Shown piece by piece: positions 40,620-48,348 of a DNA stretch of 64,000 bases. How positions within the stretch are numbered: position 1 is the first letter of the stretch; each line of letters starts with the position of its first letter. Where the stretch lies: NCBI RefSeq assembly GCF_001870735.1, contig NZ_MORL01000006.1, positions 62,001 to 126,000 of the forward strand, given 5' to 3'. Origin of the DNA: Arsenicibacter rosenii (GTDB lineage: Bacteria; Bacteroidota; Bacteroidia; Cytophagales; Spirosomataceae). The notes under the pieces are model-generated. The model made no database searches. It saw only the letters and a program-made list of their open reading frames with translations, and was not told the origin of the DNA. The translations under genes were made by a program, and so were the position numbers.

Positions 40620-41773
40620 ACTTTCAGACGGTTAACGGCTTCCCAAATGCGTTCTTTGGGCATACAAAGCGAAATCCGGATGTACCGGTTGCCTTTGGGC
40701 CCGAAAATAAAGCCCGGTGCAATAAAAATGTGTTTCTGATACAGCAGATCATCGACCAGCTTTTCGGCCGACGGAACCGATTCCGGCAGTTTGGCCCAGA
40801 TAAACATACCCTCCTGATCGGTGGCGTATGTACAGTGCAGCGCGTCCAGGAACGCATGCACGGCTTCCAGACGGCCGGCATACACCGCATTCCGTTCCGC
40901 GTGCCACTCGTCGGAGTTGCCCAGGGCTACGGCAGCAGCATCCATCATCGGTTTAAACATGCCCGAATCGACGTTGCTCTTGATGGTCAGCACGGCATCA
41001 ATGTACGGTTTGTCGGCGGCTATCCAGCCGATCCGCCAACCCGCCATGTTGAACGACTTACTCATGGAGTTAAGTTCAATCGTTACTTCCCGCGCCCCGT
41101 CAACCGATAACAGGCTGATGGGAGCTTTCTGGTTCAGGACCAGACTATACGGGTTATCGTGGCAAAGCAGTACCTGATGGTCATGAGCAAACCGGACAAA
41201 CCGCTCAAACAGTGTGCGCGAAGCCGGAGCGCCCGTAGGCATATGCGGGTAGTTGAGCCAGATGATTTTTGTCTTATCCGAAACGCGGGCCTCCAGGCTA
41301 TCCCAGTCCGGTTGCCAGCCGCGTTGTTCGTCGAGCGGATATTCGTTAACAACGGCACCCACCATGCGGCTTACCGCGCGATAGGCAGGGTAACCTAGTT
41401 CGGGCACCAGCACTTCGTCGCCGTCGTTCAGAAACGTCATGGAAATGTGCGTGATCCCTTCTTTAGAGCCGATCAGGGGCAGGATTTCCGTTTCTGTCTC
41501 CAGGTCAACGCCATACGTATGTGCATAAAAACGGGCAATGGCCTGCCGTAAAGCGGGCGTTCCTTTATACGATTGATAGCCATGTGAGTCCGGACGATAG
41601 GCTGCATCAGCCAATGTCTGAAGGGTTTGCACTGACGGCATCATGTCAGGATTTCCAATGCCGATATTAATGACATCGTGGCCGGCGGCCAGGAGTTTGC
41701 GGACTTCGGCCAGTTTGACCGAGAAGTAGTATTCCTGCGTTTGTCCTGCGCGATGGGCAAGAGGGATAATCAT
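40616..41773 (-). CDS. Class I/II PLP-dependent aminotransferase (aromatic/aspartate type)
   Basis: A 385-residue fold-type I aminotransferase. NIGIGNPDMMPS, GYQSYKGTPALRQAIARFY, LNYPHMPTGAPAS, LLCHDNPYSLV and the PLP-lysine motif ELNSMSKSFNMAGWRIGW are all intact, with an Arg near the C-terminus (RYIRISLCMP) for carboxylate binding. Placed directly before tyrA, it probably transaminates 4-hydroxyphenylpyruvate or phenylpyruvate (inference). LL-diaminopimelate aminotransferase-like activity cannot be excluded. Confidence 0.88.
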   Translation of the reverse strand: MIIPLAHRAGQTQEYYFSVKLAEVRKLLAAGHDVINIGIGNPDMMPSVQTLQTLADAAYRPDSHGYQSYKGTPALRQAIARFYAHTYGVDLETETEILPLIGSKEGITHISMTFLNDGDEVLVPELGYPAYRAVSRMVGAVVNEYPLDEQRGWQPDWDSLEARVSDKTKIIWLNYPHMPTGAPASRTLFERFVRFAHDHQVLLCHDNPYSLVLNQKAPISLLSVDGAREVTIELNSMSKSFNMAGWRIGWIAADKPYIDAVLTIKSNVDSGMFKPMMDAAAVALGNSDEWHAERNAVYAGRLEAVHAFLDALHCTYATDQEGMFIWAKLPESVPSAEKLVDDLLYQKHIFIAPGFIFGPKGNRYIRISLCMPKERIWEAVNRLKV

Positions 41774-41842
41774 GAAAACGAATGAATCAAATTAAGCAAA
41801 TTGCACGTAAAAATTCCGCGTTGATGATGTATAACGAATTGG

Positions 41843-41859
41843 CAAAAGTACCACTTTTG
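41843..41859. promoter_or_regulatory. Back-to-back promoter dyad CAAAAGTACCACTTTTG
   Basis: A perfect 7-bp dyad around ACC. Its left half is an exact minus-strand -7 box (TACTTTTG) for the aminotransferase-tyrA unit, 70 bp from its ATG. Its right half (CACTTTTG) is one base off a plus-strand box for the permease. The two promoters would overlap and compete. Confidence 0.45.
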
Positions 41860-41929
41860 TTGTTTCTTGCACTGATTAGTGCCCATAATCATTCCGTTCA
41901 ACAAACATCTCCTATTACCGCAAGACATT

Positions 41930-43381
41930 ATGACCCCGGCCTCTACCGACGAAAAGACCGATTTTAAACGCTCACTGGGTCTGCTCGACTCAACCCTGAT
42001 TGTATCCGGCTCCATGATTGGGTCCGGTATTTTTATTGTCTCAGCCGACATGGCCCGTAACCTCGGTGCGTCCGGATGGCTGCTGCTTTTGTGGGTTTTA
42101 ACCGGTATCATTACCGTAACGGCGGCGCTCAGCTACGGCGAACTGGCGGGGATGATGCCCAAGGCCGGCGGGCAGTACGTATACATCCAGCGGGCGTTCG
42201 GGCCTTTGTGGGGGTTTGTCTATGGCTGGACCGTTTTTATGGTTATTCAGACCGGAACGATTGCGGCGGTTGCGGTGGCCTTTGCCCGCTACACGGCGGT
42301 GTTTGTTCCGGCGTTTAATCCCCAGAACGTATTGTTTACCCTTGGGGCCATTAAGGTATCGCTGGGGCAGTTGTTTGCCATCAGTAGCCTGGTCTTGCTG
42401 ACCTGGATCAACAGCCAGGGGATTCAGAGCGGCAAAATCATTCAGAACGTATTTACCTCGGCTAAACTGATTGCCCTGTTCGGGATTATCCTGTTGGGTA
42501 TCGGGGTGGGTTTAGGCAAGGATACGTTGAGTGCCAACCTGCAGCATGCCTGGGAGGCCACCACCACATCGGCCGACGGGTCGGTGATGCCGCTGGCTGG
42601 CATGGCGCTGGTGCTGGCGTTCGGAACGTCGATGGTGGGGTCCTTGTTTTCGGCTGATGCCTGGAACAACGTGACATTTATTGCCGGCGAAATCAAGAAT
42701 CCGCGCAAAAATATTCCGTTAGCCCTGTTTTTCGGTACGCTGATGGTCACCGTGATTTATACCCTGGCTAACGTCTCGTACTTGTCAATTCTGCCACTGA
42801 AGGGGTCACCGGTCGCTACAGACGTAATTGGCCGCGGGATTCAGTTTGCGGAGTTTGACCGGGTCGCTACGGCGGCGGCGCAGACCATTTTCGGGAATGT
42901 AGCGGTAGGCATTATGGCCGCCCTGATTATGGTCTCTACCTTTGGCTGCAATAACGGATTGATTCTGGCCGGAGCGCGGTTGTACTATGCCATGGCGCAG
43001 GATGGTCTGTTTCTGAAGCAAGCCTCGCACCTGAACCGCAATGCGGTTCCTGGCCGCGCCCTGTGGCTGCAATGCCTGTGGGCCTCGCTGCTTTGCTTAT
43101 CGGGTACCTACGGCGATTTGCTGGATTACTGTACCTTTGCGTCGCTGGTGTTTTATATCGTGACCATTACGGGTATTTTTGTTCTCCGTCGTAAAGAACC
43201 CAATGCCGAGCGGCCCTACAAAGCTGTTGGGTACCCATTGGTGCCGGCTCTTTATATTGTTGCCGGTTTAACCATCTGCGGTATTCTGTTGTGGACAAAA
43301 ACATTTAATACCGGTATGGGCTTACTGATCGCCGGATTAGGCATTCCGGTATATATCTGGACAAAGCGCAGTAATGCGTAA
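41930..43381 (+). CDS. APC-superfamily amino-acid permease
   Basis: The 483-residue, 12-helix transporter starts at the ATG at 41930 (MTPASTDEKTDFKRSLGLLDSTLIVSGSMIGSGIFIVSADM). GSMIGSGIF is the conserved TM1 substrate-binding break; AGGQYVYIQRAFGPLWGFVYGW follows in TM3. GSLFSADAWNNVTFIAGEIKNPRKNIPLAL is typical of the LAT/SteT-like branch of exchangers. It probably imports or exchanges neutral amino acids; given its divergence from the aromatic aminotransferase-tyrA unit, an aromatic substrate is possible (inference). Confidence 0.88.
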   Translation: MTPASTDEKTDFKRSLGLLDSTLIVSGSMIGSGIFIVSADMARNLGASGWLLLLWVLTGIITVTAALSYGELAGMMPKAGGQYVYIQRAFGPLWGFVYGWTVFMVIQTGTIAAVAVAFARYTAVFVPAFNPQNVLFTLGAIKVSLGQLFAISSLVLLTWINSQGIQSGKIIQNVFTSAKLIALFGIILLGIGVGLGKDTLSANLQHAWEATTTSADGSVMPLAGMALVLAFGTSMVGSLFSADAWNNVTFIAGEIKNPRKNIPLALFFGTLMVTVIYTLANVSYLSILPLKGSPVATDVIGRGIQFAEFDRVATAAAQTIFGNVAVGIMAALIMVSTFGCNNGLILAGARLYYAMAQDGLFLKQASHLNRNAVPGRALWLQCLWASLLCLSGTYGDLLDYCTFASLVFYIVTITGIFVLRRKEPNAERPYKAVGYPLVPALYIVAGLTICGILLWTKTFNTGMGLLIAGLGIPVYIWTKRSNA

Positions 43382-43407
43382 AAATAAATTTAACCCCTTA
43401 ATGTGAC

Positions 43408-43422
43408 TGGCACGGGGTTTGC
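43408..43422 (+). promoter_or_regulatory. Sigma-54 (RpoN) promoter motif TGGCACG-N4-TTGC
   Basis: TGGCACGGGGTTTGC has GG and GC separated by exactly 10 bp and matches every fixed position of the -24/-12 consensus. Predicted start near 43433. It lies 26 bp after the permease stop and points towards the terminator at 43468, so a short RNA is the only obvious product. Confidence 0.55.
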
Positions 43423-43432
43423 GATTCTAAAT

Positions 43433-43497
43433 AATACAATAGTACAAGTTACGGTGGGTAAAAAAAGAGCTGGCACATTGACCAGCTTATTTTTTTG
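43433..43497 (+). ncRNA. Candidate small RNA from the sigma-54 promoter
   Basis: About 65 nt from the predicted start to the end of the first terminator; read-through to the second (43577-43606) would give about 170 nt. There is no ORF with a plausible start. The existence of this RNA is inferred only from promoter and terminator signals. Confidence 0.3.
43468..43497 (+). terminator. Terminator downstream of sigma-54 site
   Basis: AGCTGG-CACATTGA-CCAGCT, flanked by an A-run upstream and TTATTTTTTTG downstream, so the stem can extend through A-U pairs. Confidence 0.6.
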
Positions 43498-43576
43498 CCT
43501 TTTTTTTAACAAATGCAATGCCCGTTTTGAGATAATAGCCTCAATATCAAATTTTTGTGTAATTGGTCTACATAAG

Positions 43577-43606
43577 AAAAGCCGTCTCTCAAAGACGGCT
43601 TTTTGT
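43577..43606. terminator. Second terminator in the 43.4-44.0 kb gap
   Basis: AAAAGCCGTCT with a perfect 11-bp inverse around CTCAA, ending in TTTT; usable in both directions. Confidence 0.7.
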
Positions 43607-44043
43607 ATATGGTTACGATGGATGAAAATCAAATACGGCAGATAAAAAAAGACACATTGGGGAGTTTTTTCCCCATATTGTAGAATTATGTGTACAAATC
43701 TACACAACTAATAGGAAATGTAATAGCAGTTAGAGATATTTTTTTTACTTTTCTTTGAAAAGATAAACTTGTATATATAATTATCTGATTTTTAGTTATT
43801 TATTAGGGTTATGTGTTATGTGAATAAGTACAGATATTCGTTTGTTGCAAAAAAAACATGTCTATAAAAGCCGGAAACATGCATACAAAAGAGCTGCTTA
43901 GCGCCCTCAGAACATAAATTCGGGGAACTGTGTACTTCTTTCCACACCTGCTTTTGTGGCTATAATACTCAATGTTTTTCAGGAACATTATCAACCATAC
44001 GTATCTGTTTTGGTTTCGGTTTTATAAGCTTACTCAATGATGT

Positions 44044-45405
44044 ATGAAAAACAGGAGCAGATATGTCTTATTACATAAACTGGTATCATTCGCGGTGCCG
44101 GGTGCAATTGTCTTGCTGCAGGCTTGTAACGGAGTCGGACCGGCCACAGGGTTATTCCGTAGTACGTCCCCACATGAACAATATGAACAATCGCTGAAAT
44201 CAGCAAAGCTGGACCGGACAGCTTTGGGCATTGACTGGCTGGATGTTGCCCAACGGGCGCTGCGTGACTCGTTACAAATTTCGATTCCTTATCGGGAATC
44301 AGGGTATTTCGCGGCGGGAAGGCCCTTTGCGGTCGGCTACCGCCTCAATGCACAGCGAGGGGATAAACTCATTATCCGGGTTGATATCCAGGGGCAGAAA
44401 GAAGGACAGGTATTTATCGACGTCTTTGAACTGGATGACCGCGCTCCGGCGAATCGCCCGAATCTGGTCGTTTCGTCGAAGGCCGACACTAATCAACTGG
44501 AATGGGAGGTACGGCGGACGCGGATGCACCTGATCCGGATTCAGCCGGAGTTGTTGCGCAGTGGCCGGTATACGATTGCCATAAGCCGTGAGCCCCTGCT
44601 GAGCTTTCCGGTTCAGGGCCGAACCAGCCGGCAAATCAGCAGCTTTTTCGGCGCCTCCCGCGACGGCGGCCAGCGCCGGCACGAAGGGGTAGACATTTTT
44701 GCGCCGCGCGGCACCCCCGCCCTGGCCGTTACAGATGGTATTATCTCGCGGGTGGGTGTCAACGAACTGGGCGGGAATATTGTGTTTCTGTCGGATAACG
44801 CCCGGAATCAGCGGCTATACTATGCTCATCTCGACCGCTGGCATGTCACAGACGGGCAGCGCGTATCCACAGGGGATACGGTCGGGTTTGTCGGTAATAC
44901 CGGCAATGCGCGTACTACAGGCCCACACCTTCATTTCGGTATTTATTCGGGTGGAGAAGGAGCGGTCGATCCGCTGCCGTTTATCCGGCTGGGGTCTGGC
45001 CCTGCCCGTCAGCCGTTACTGGCTGCAGGCCGGTTAGGTGACTCGGTCAGGGTAGCGGTAAACCAGGCCTTTCTGCGGAATGCACCCCATGGAGACGGGC
45101 TCATTGTCCGCAGCCTGCCTAAAACAGCGGCGCTGACTATTCTGGGCGGAACAGCAGACTGGCTCCGGGTAGCGTTGCCGGATGGAATCACTGGGTACCT
45201 GAGCAATAATGCGGTAGAAACGGCTGCCCGTAGCCTGCGGCAGCTAACACTGAACAAACCGACCGATCTGGTTGAATCCGCTGTTCCTTCGGCCGCCGTG
45301 GTAGACAGATTACCGGCCGGCGCTGTAGTGGATGTGTTGGGGGCATTTAACGGATACCAGCTTATCCGGCAGCGGAACCGGATGGTTGGCTGGATAAGGC
45401 TCTGA
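44044..45405 (+). CDS. M23-family metallopeptidase lipoprotein with SH3-like C-terminus
   Basis: The 453-residue envelope protein begins MKNRSRYVLLHKLVSFAVPGAIVLLQAC, with lipobox LLQAC. A beta-rich N-terminal region (about 60-190) precedes the LytM/M23 domain: RRHEGVDIFAPRGTPALAVTDGII (zinc His and Asp) and GPHLHFGIYSGG (HxH) are intact, so it should be an active peptidoglycan endopeptidase. Two SH3b-like segments follow (about 335-385 and 405-453), which often bind cell wall. Convergent with the PP2C gene, whose stop codon abuts its own. Confidence 0.88.
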   Translation: MKNRSRYVLLHKLVSFAVPGAIVLLQACNGVGPATGLFRSTSPHEQYEQSLKSAKLDRTALGIDWLDVAQRALRDSLQISIPYRESGYFAAGRPFAVGYRLNAQRGDKLIIRVDIQGQKEGQVFIDVFELDDRAPANRPNLVVSSKADTNQLEWEVRRTRMHLIRIQPELLRSGRYTIAISREPLLSFPVQGRTSRQISSFFGASRDGGQRRHEGVDIFAPRGTPALAVTDGIISRVGVNELGGNIVFLSDNARNQRLYYAHLDRWHVTDGQRVSTGDTVGFVGNTGNARTTGPHLHFGIYSGGEGAVDPLPFIRLGSGPARQPLLAAGRLGDSVRVAVNQAFLRNAPHGDGLIVRSLPKTAALTILGGTADWLRVALPDGITGYLSNNAVETAARSLRQLTLNKPTDLVESAVPSAAVVDRLPAGAVVDVLGAFNGYQLIRQRNRMVGWIRL

Positions 45406-46143
45406 TTAGCCCATATCGATCACCGCAACCGTGAGGTTGTCGTGGCGGCCACCCTGCGCAATGCCAATGTGGTTGATGTGTTCGGTAAGCTCATCGGCGA
45501 TACGAGCCGGAATCTTGGGTTGAGTGAGCCGGGCCAGTAGTTCCGGTTCCGGCATAATGCCCGATACCCCGTCCGTACAGAGCACAAAGCGGTCGCCGGG
45601 TCGCCAGGTTGATTCATGCAGGTCAATATCGACTTCCGCATCCACGCCCAGGGCACGTAGAATGATATTGGATTCGGGGGAGAGGCGGGCTTCCTCTTCG
45701 GTCATCTGGCCCATTAATACCCGTTCAAAAACAGCTGAGTGATCAAACGTCCGGAATAAAATCTGTTGATTACGAAGATGATAAATCCGGCTGTCGCCGA
45801 CATGGGCAATATAGACGGCCTCTTTGTTAACCAGCAGAACCGTCGCCGTAGTCCCCATACCGTGGAGGTGGGTTTTTAACCGGCTGATCTGAAAAATAGC
45901 CTGATTCGCGGTCTCGACGGCAGCCACAATGGCGAGTGCCGGTGTATCATGCGCACTGGTCTTCAGATCGCGTATGATCAGGTTCACGGCGGTCTCGGCC
46001 GCCCGTTTGCCACCGGCCGCTCCTCCCATGCCGTCGCACACGGTCACGACGAAACCATAGGGGGTCATACCGGAACCGTAACTGTCCTGGTTTTCCCTAC
46101 GACCGCCGATATTCGTTTGTGCCGCAAACTGGTAGCTGAACAT
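45406..46143 (-). CDS. PP2C-family serine/threonine protein phosphatase
   Basis: A 245-residue cytoplasmic phosphatase of the short Stp/PrpC type. TNIGGRRENQDSYG, VTVCDGMGGAAGGKRAAE (metal-binding Asp/Gly), HVGDSRIYHLR, LCTDGVSGIM and GRHDNLTVAVIDMG are all present, so the two-metal site is complete. It removes phosphate from Ser/Thr kinase substrates; no Hanks kinase gene is in the window. It is followed upstream on the same strand by a small membrane protein gene. Confidence 0.92.
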   Translation of the reverse strand: MFSYQFAAQTNIGGRRENQDSYGSGMTPYGFVVTVCDGMGGAAGGKRAAETAVNLIIRDLKTSAHDTPALAIVAAVETANQAIFQISRLKTHLHGMGTTATVLLVNKEAVYIAHVGDSRIYHLRNQQILFRTFDHSAVFERVLMGQMTEEEARLSPESNIILRALGVDAEVDIDLHESTWRPGDRFVLCTDGVSGIMPEPELLARLTQPKIPARIADELTEHINHIGIAQGGRHDNLTVAVIDMG

Positions 46144-46220
46144 AGTCAGGCAAGCAAGTTACTTTAAGGTGGAAATAAGGCCTAAAATACAACTCGGAGG
46201 CGAAAAACAAATGGGTTCCT

Positions 46221-46499
46221 TTATTTATCCACCGAAAGCTTAGCCGATTCCGGCGGATTATTCCAGCCATCGCTGGTATCACGGGCGGGTTTATCCGGTA
46301 AGGGAAACAGTAACTGCTCCTGTAACCGTTGCAGGCTGTCCTGTTTTCGGGAGAGTTCAAACTGCAGACTCTTCACTTCGTCCTGATAGCGTTGTTCGCG
46401 CAAATAGCTGATCCATAGCAACCCCGCCAGACCCAGCAACAGCAAGCCTAATGCTGCAAGGAGTGAGTACATGAAGGGACGTTTGGTCGGTATTGCCAT
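46221..46499 (-). CDS. Small membrane protein with coiled coil, unrecognised
   Basis: 92 residues: a short basic N-terminus, one transmembrane helix (about 10-30, YSLLAALGLLLLGLAGLLWISYL), then a charged coiled coil (about 32-62, QDEVKSLQFELSRKQDSLQRLQEQL) and a polar tail. I do not recognise a family. The layout resembles FtsB/FtsL-type bitopic proteins, but no specific motif supports that. Same strand as the PP2C gene, 77 bp upstream of it. Confidence 0.6.
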   Translation of the reverse strand: MAIPTKRPFMYSLLAALGLLLLGLAGLLWISYLREQRYQDEVKSLQFELSRKQDSLQRLQEQLLFPLPDKPARDTSDGWNNPPESAKLSVDK

Positions 46500-46546
46500 G
46501 AATAGTTGTTGATAATCAGCCTCAAAAAAACAAAACCTGAGACGAA

Positions 46547-46582
46547 ATAAAAACCCCGGCTCGCCAGAGTCGGGGTTTTTAT
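46547..46582. terminator. Terminator after DUF4136 lipoprotein gene
   Basis: ATAAAAACCCCG with perfect 12-bp inverse CGGGGTTTTTAT around a 12-nt loop. A/T runs on both sides make it bidirectional; it lies 19 bp past the stop at 46602. Confidence 0.75.
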
Positions 46583-46601
46583 CAATTTTCCGGCTTAAAA
46601 G

Positions 46602-47171
46602 TTAGCGAGCAGCTCCGTAATCCTGTCCCGCGCTTTCAGGGAAGTTTTTCATTATGCTGGCTACGGTTTCCCGGAAAGCCGTATCGCGTTCGCGTTCTTT
46701 TTTGGTATTCAGCTGACCTTTTGCCCAGCCCTGCCAGATGATGTCATTCGTACGGGCATCATAGACATTAATGACAACGCGGTTCTCTTCGTAGTTACGG
46801 GTATATACCTGATTGTTTGGCATTCCCCAGCCCCAACCCCAGTAGGGACTCCATGTATTGTTTGACTGTACCTGCTGGCGGTCCCGTGAGTCGGTAAAGA
46901 ACCGGACAACGAGGTCCGCTTCACCATCCTGCACCGGCTTATAGCCACGGCCTTTCAACGACTGGTCGAGCGCGTCGGCAATACGGCGCTGGTTCAGGTT
47001 GCTGCCCACAATCGGGTCGGCATTGCGTTGACGATCTGCTTCAATCCGGTATGTAGCGAACTGACGGACATTGACCTTCGGGTCGTAGTCGTATTGTACG
47101 GTGATGGCTGGAGAACAAGCCGCCATCATGCCCGCAATGAATAAACTGGAAATTATGGCTTTGACTTTCAT
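46602..47171 (-). CDS. DUF4136 domain lipoprotein
   Basis: A 189-residue exported lipoprotein: MKVKAIISSLFIAGMMAAC gives signal and lipobox (MAAC). VQYDYDPKVNVRQFATYRIEAD, RRIADALDQSLKGRGYKPVQDGEADLVVRFF and VINVYDARTNDIIWQGWAKGQL are the standard DUF4136 motifs, with an aromatic WSPYWGWGWG loop in the middle. Function unknown; the family is common in Bacteroidota envelopes. The ATG at 47171 is preferred over an in-frame TTG five codons upstream. Confidence 0.88.
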   Translation of the reverse strand: MKVKAIISSLFIAGMMAACSPAITVQYDYDPKVNVRQFATYRIEADRQRNADPIVGSNLNQRRIADALDQSLKGRGYKPVQDGEADLVVRFFTDSRDRQQVQSNNTWSPYWGWGWGMPNNQVYTRNYEENRVVINVYDARTNDIIWQGWAKGQLNTKKERERDTAFRETVASIMKNFPESAGQDYGAAR

Positions 47172-47286
47172 TGTATCGGATCGCAAAAGCGACAGTATCT
47201 AGTGGTTAAATCAATCAAATAACGCTTAAAACCCAACTCATCGTATATGCTATCTGAATAACCTTTGCGGGGTGGGTTTGGTTCCT

Positions 47287-47294
47287 CAAAATTA
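47287..47294 (-). promoter_or_regulatory. -7 promoter box for DUF4136 gene
   Basis: On the minus strand TAATTTTG, an exact match, 115 bp upstream of the ATG; the leader would be about 105 nt, long for this genome. Confidence 0.3.
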
Positions 47295-47390
47295 CAGCAT
47301 CCGCAAGGGGAATGCAATGCTTTAACGTATTTTTAATTACCTGTAAATCAGTGAATTGTAAAGAAATTTTAATCCATTCTCAAGAGGCTG

Positions 47391-47398
47391 TATCTTTG
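47391..47398 (+). promoter_or_regulatory. -7 promoter box (TATCTTTG) for RNase H gene
   Basis: Exact TAnnTTTG match, 21 bp upstream of the ATG at 47420; predicted leader about 16 nt. Confidence 0.5.
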
Positions 47399-47419
47399 CC
47401 GGATACCAAGTGACATGTT

Positions 47420-48058
47420 ATGGCCAAAAAGCCTAAATTTTACGTTGTCTGGCGGGGCCGGCAAAGCGGTGTGTATGACAGCTGGGACGACTGCAGACAA
47501 CAGGTAGAAGGATTTGACGGAGCGTTGTACAAATCGTTCGATTCGAAAGCCGTGGCGCAGAAAGCATTTTCTGAAAAACCGCACCTCCATATCGGTGCCG
47601 GTACAACAAAAGGGGCCGCGGCAGCTGCCAGCTTACCGGCTTTTGCCGGCAAGCCCATCGAAGACAGTATGGTCGTTGATGCGGCCTGGAATACAGCCTC
47701 CGGCGACATGGAGTACCAGGGCATCTATCTGGCCACCAAACAGTATATTTTCCGGATGGGACCCTATGCCGACGGGACTAACAACATCGGCGAGTTTCTG
47801 GCCATTGTTCACGCTCTGGCGTTGCTGCATCAGAAGAAAAGCAATATACCCGTATACTCCGATTCGAGAACGGCTATCAGCTGGGTCAAAAAAAAGAAGG
47901 CAAACACAAAGCTTGACCCGACGCCCCACAATGCGGTGTTGTTTGAGCTCATTGACCGCGCCGAGCGCTGGCTGGCTACCCATGCCTATGCCAATCCGGT
48001 CCTGAAGTGGGAAACCGATTACTGGGGCGAAAACCCGGCAGATTTCGGACGAAAATAA
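47420..48058 (+). CDS. Ribonuclease H with N-terminal viroplasmin domain
   Basis: Cleaves RNA in RNA-DNA hybrids. In 212 residues, the caulimovirus-viroplasmin domain (about 4-48: KFYVVWRGRQSGVYDSWDDCRQQVEGFDGALYKSFDS) binds hybrids, as in eukaryotic RNase H1. An RNase HI fold follows from about 73 (MVVDAAWNTASGDMEYQGIYL), with EFLAIVHAL, SDSRTAISWVK and ETDYWGENPADFGRK carrying the acidic catalytic residues. The first strand reads DAAWN rather than the usual DGS, a common variant in this bacterial subfamily. Confidence 0.87.
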   Translation: MAKKPKFYVVWRGRQSGVYDSWDDCRQQVEGFDGALYKSFDSKAVAQKAFSEKPHLHIGAGTTKGAAAAASLPAFAGKPIEDSMVVDAAWNTASGDMEYQGIYLATKQYIFRMGPYADGTNNIGEFLAIVHALALLHQKKSNIPVYSDSRTAISWVKKKKANTKLDPTPHNAVLFELIDRAERWLATHAYANPVLKWETDYWGENPADFGRK

Positions 48059-48245
48059 CCCGCATAACGCAGTACATCGTGTTGATGGCCCCGGTCGACA
48101 CCCACTGGTAGCCGAATTACAAATAATCACGTTGATCTGTTAATTTTTTGCGTTTTTTGAATTAAAACAAGCAAAAACGGTAAAAAACAACGACATATTT
48201 GGCATTTTGACAGGAAAGGTCTACAACTTACGTTTGCTTTTTTTG

Positions 48246-48253
48246 TACTTTTG
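48246..48253 (+). promoter_or_regulatory. -7 promoter box (TACTTTTG) for aspS
   Basis: Exact TAnnTTTG match, 95 bp upstream of the ATG at 48349, leaving a leader of about 90 nt that can fold (next entry). Confidence 0.5.
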
Positions 48254-48279
48254 CGCCCTAATTAACTGAGTGTGCGATT

Positions 48280-48323
48280 AAATGAGCCATTGCACTGTGC
48301 GTAAGTCAGTTAGTTGCTCATTT
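48280..48323 (+). promoter_or_regulatory. Structured 5' leader of aspS
   Basis: AAATGAGC (48280-48287) pairs perfectly with GCTCATTT (48316-48323), enclosing 28 nt. Outside it AACTGA (48263-48268) can pair with TCAGTT (48306-48311) as an alternative. This may be a regulatory leader or simply a stability stem. Confidence 0.35.
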
Positions 48324-48348
48324 GTCGGTCACCCAATCATACTTCGCA

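Larger units (their letters stand above)
43382..44043. other. 662-bp AT-rich gap with sigma-54 site and two terminators
   Basis: No convincing gene. The left part holds a perfect sigma-54 promoter motif and two terminator hairpins (listed separately). The right part (43610-44043) is strongly AT-rich with long T and A runs, and must contain the promoter of the M23 lipoprotein gene. The only ORF, 61 codons on the minus strand at 43809-43994, looks random. Confidence 0.6.

Noticed and set aside
43809-43994. 61-codon minus-strand frame in the AT-rich gap
   Set aside because: No promoter box, no recognisable features and unusual composition; chance frames of this size are expected here.
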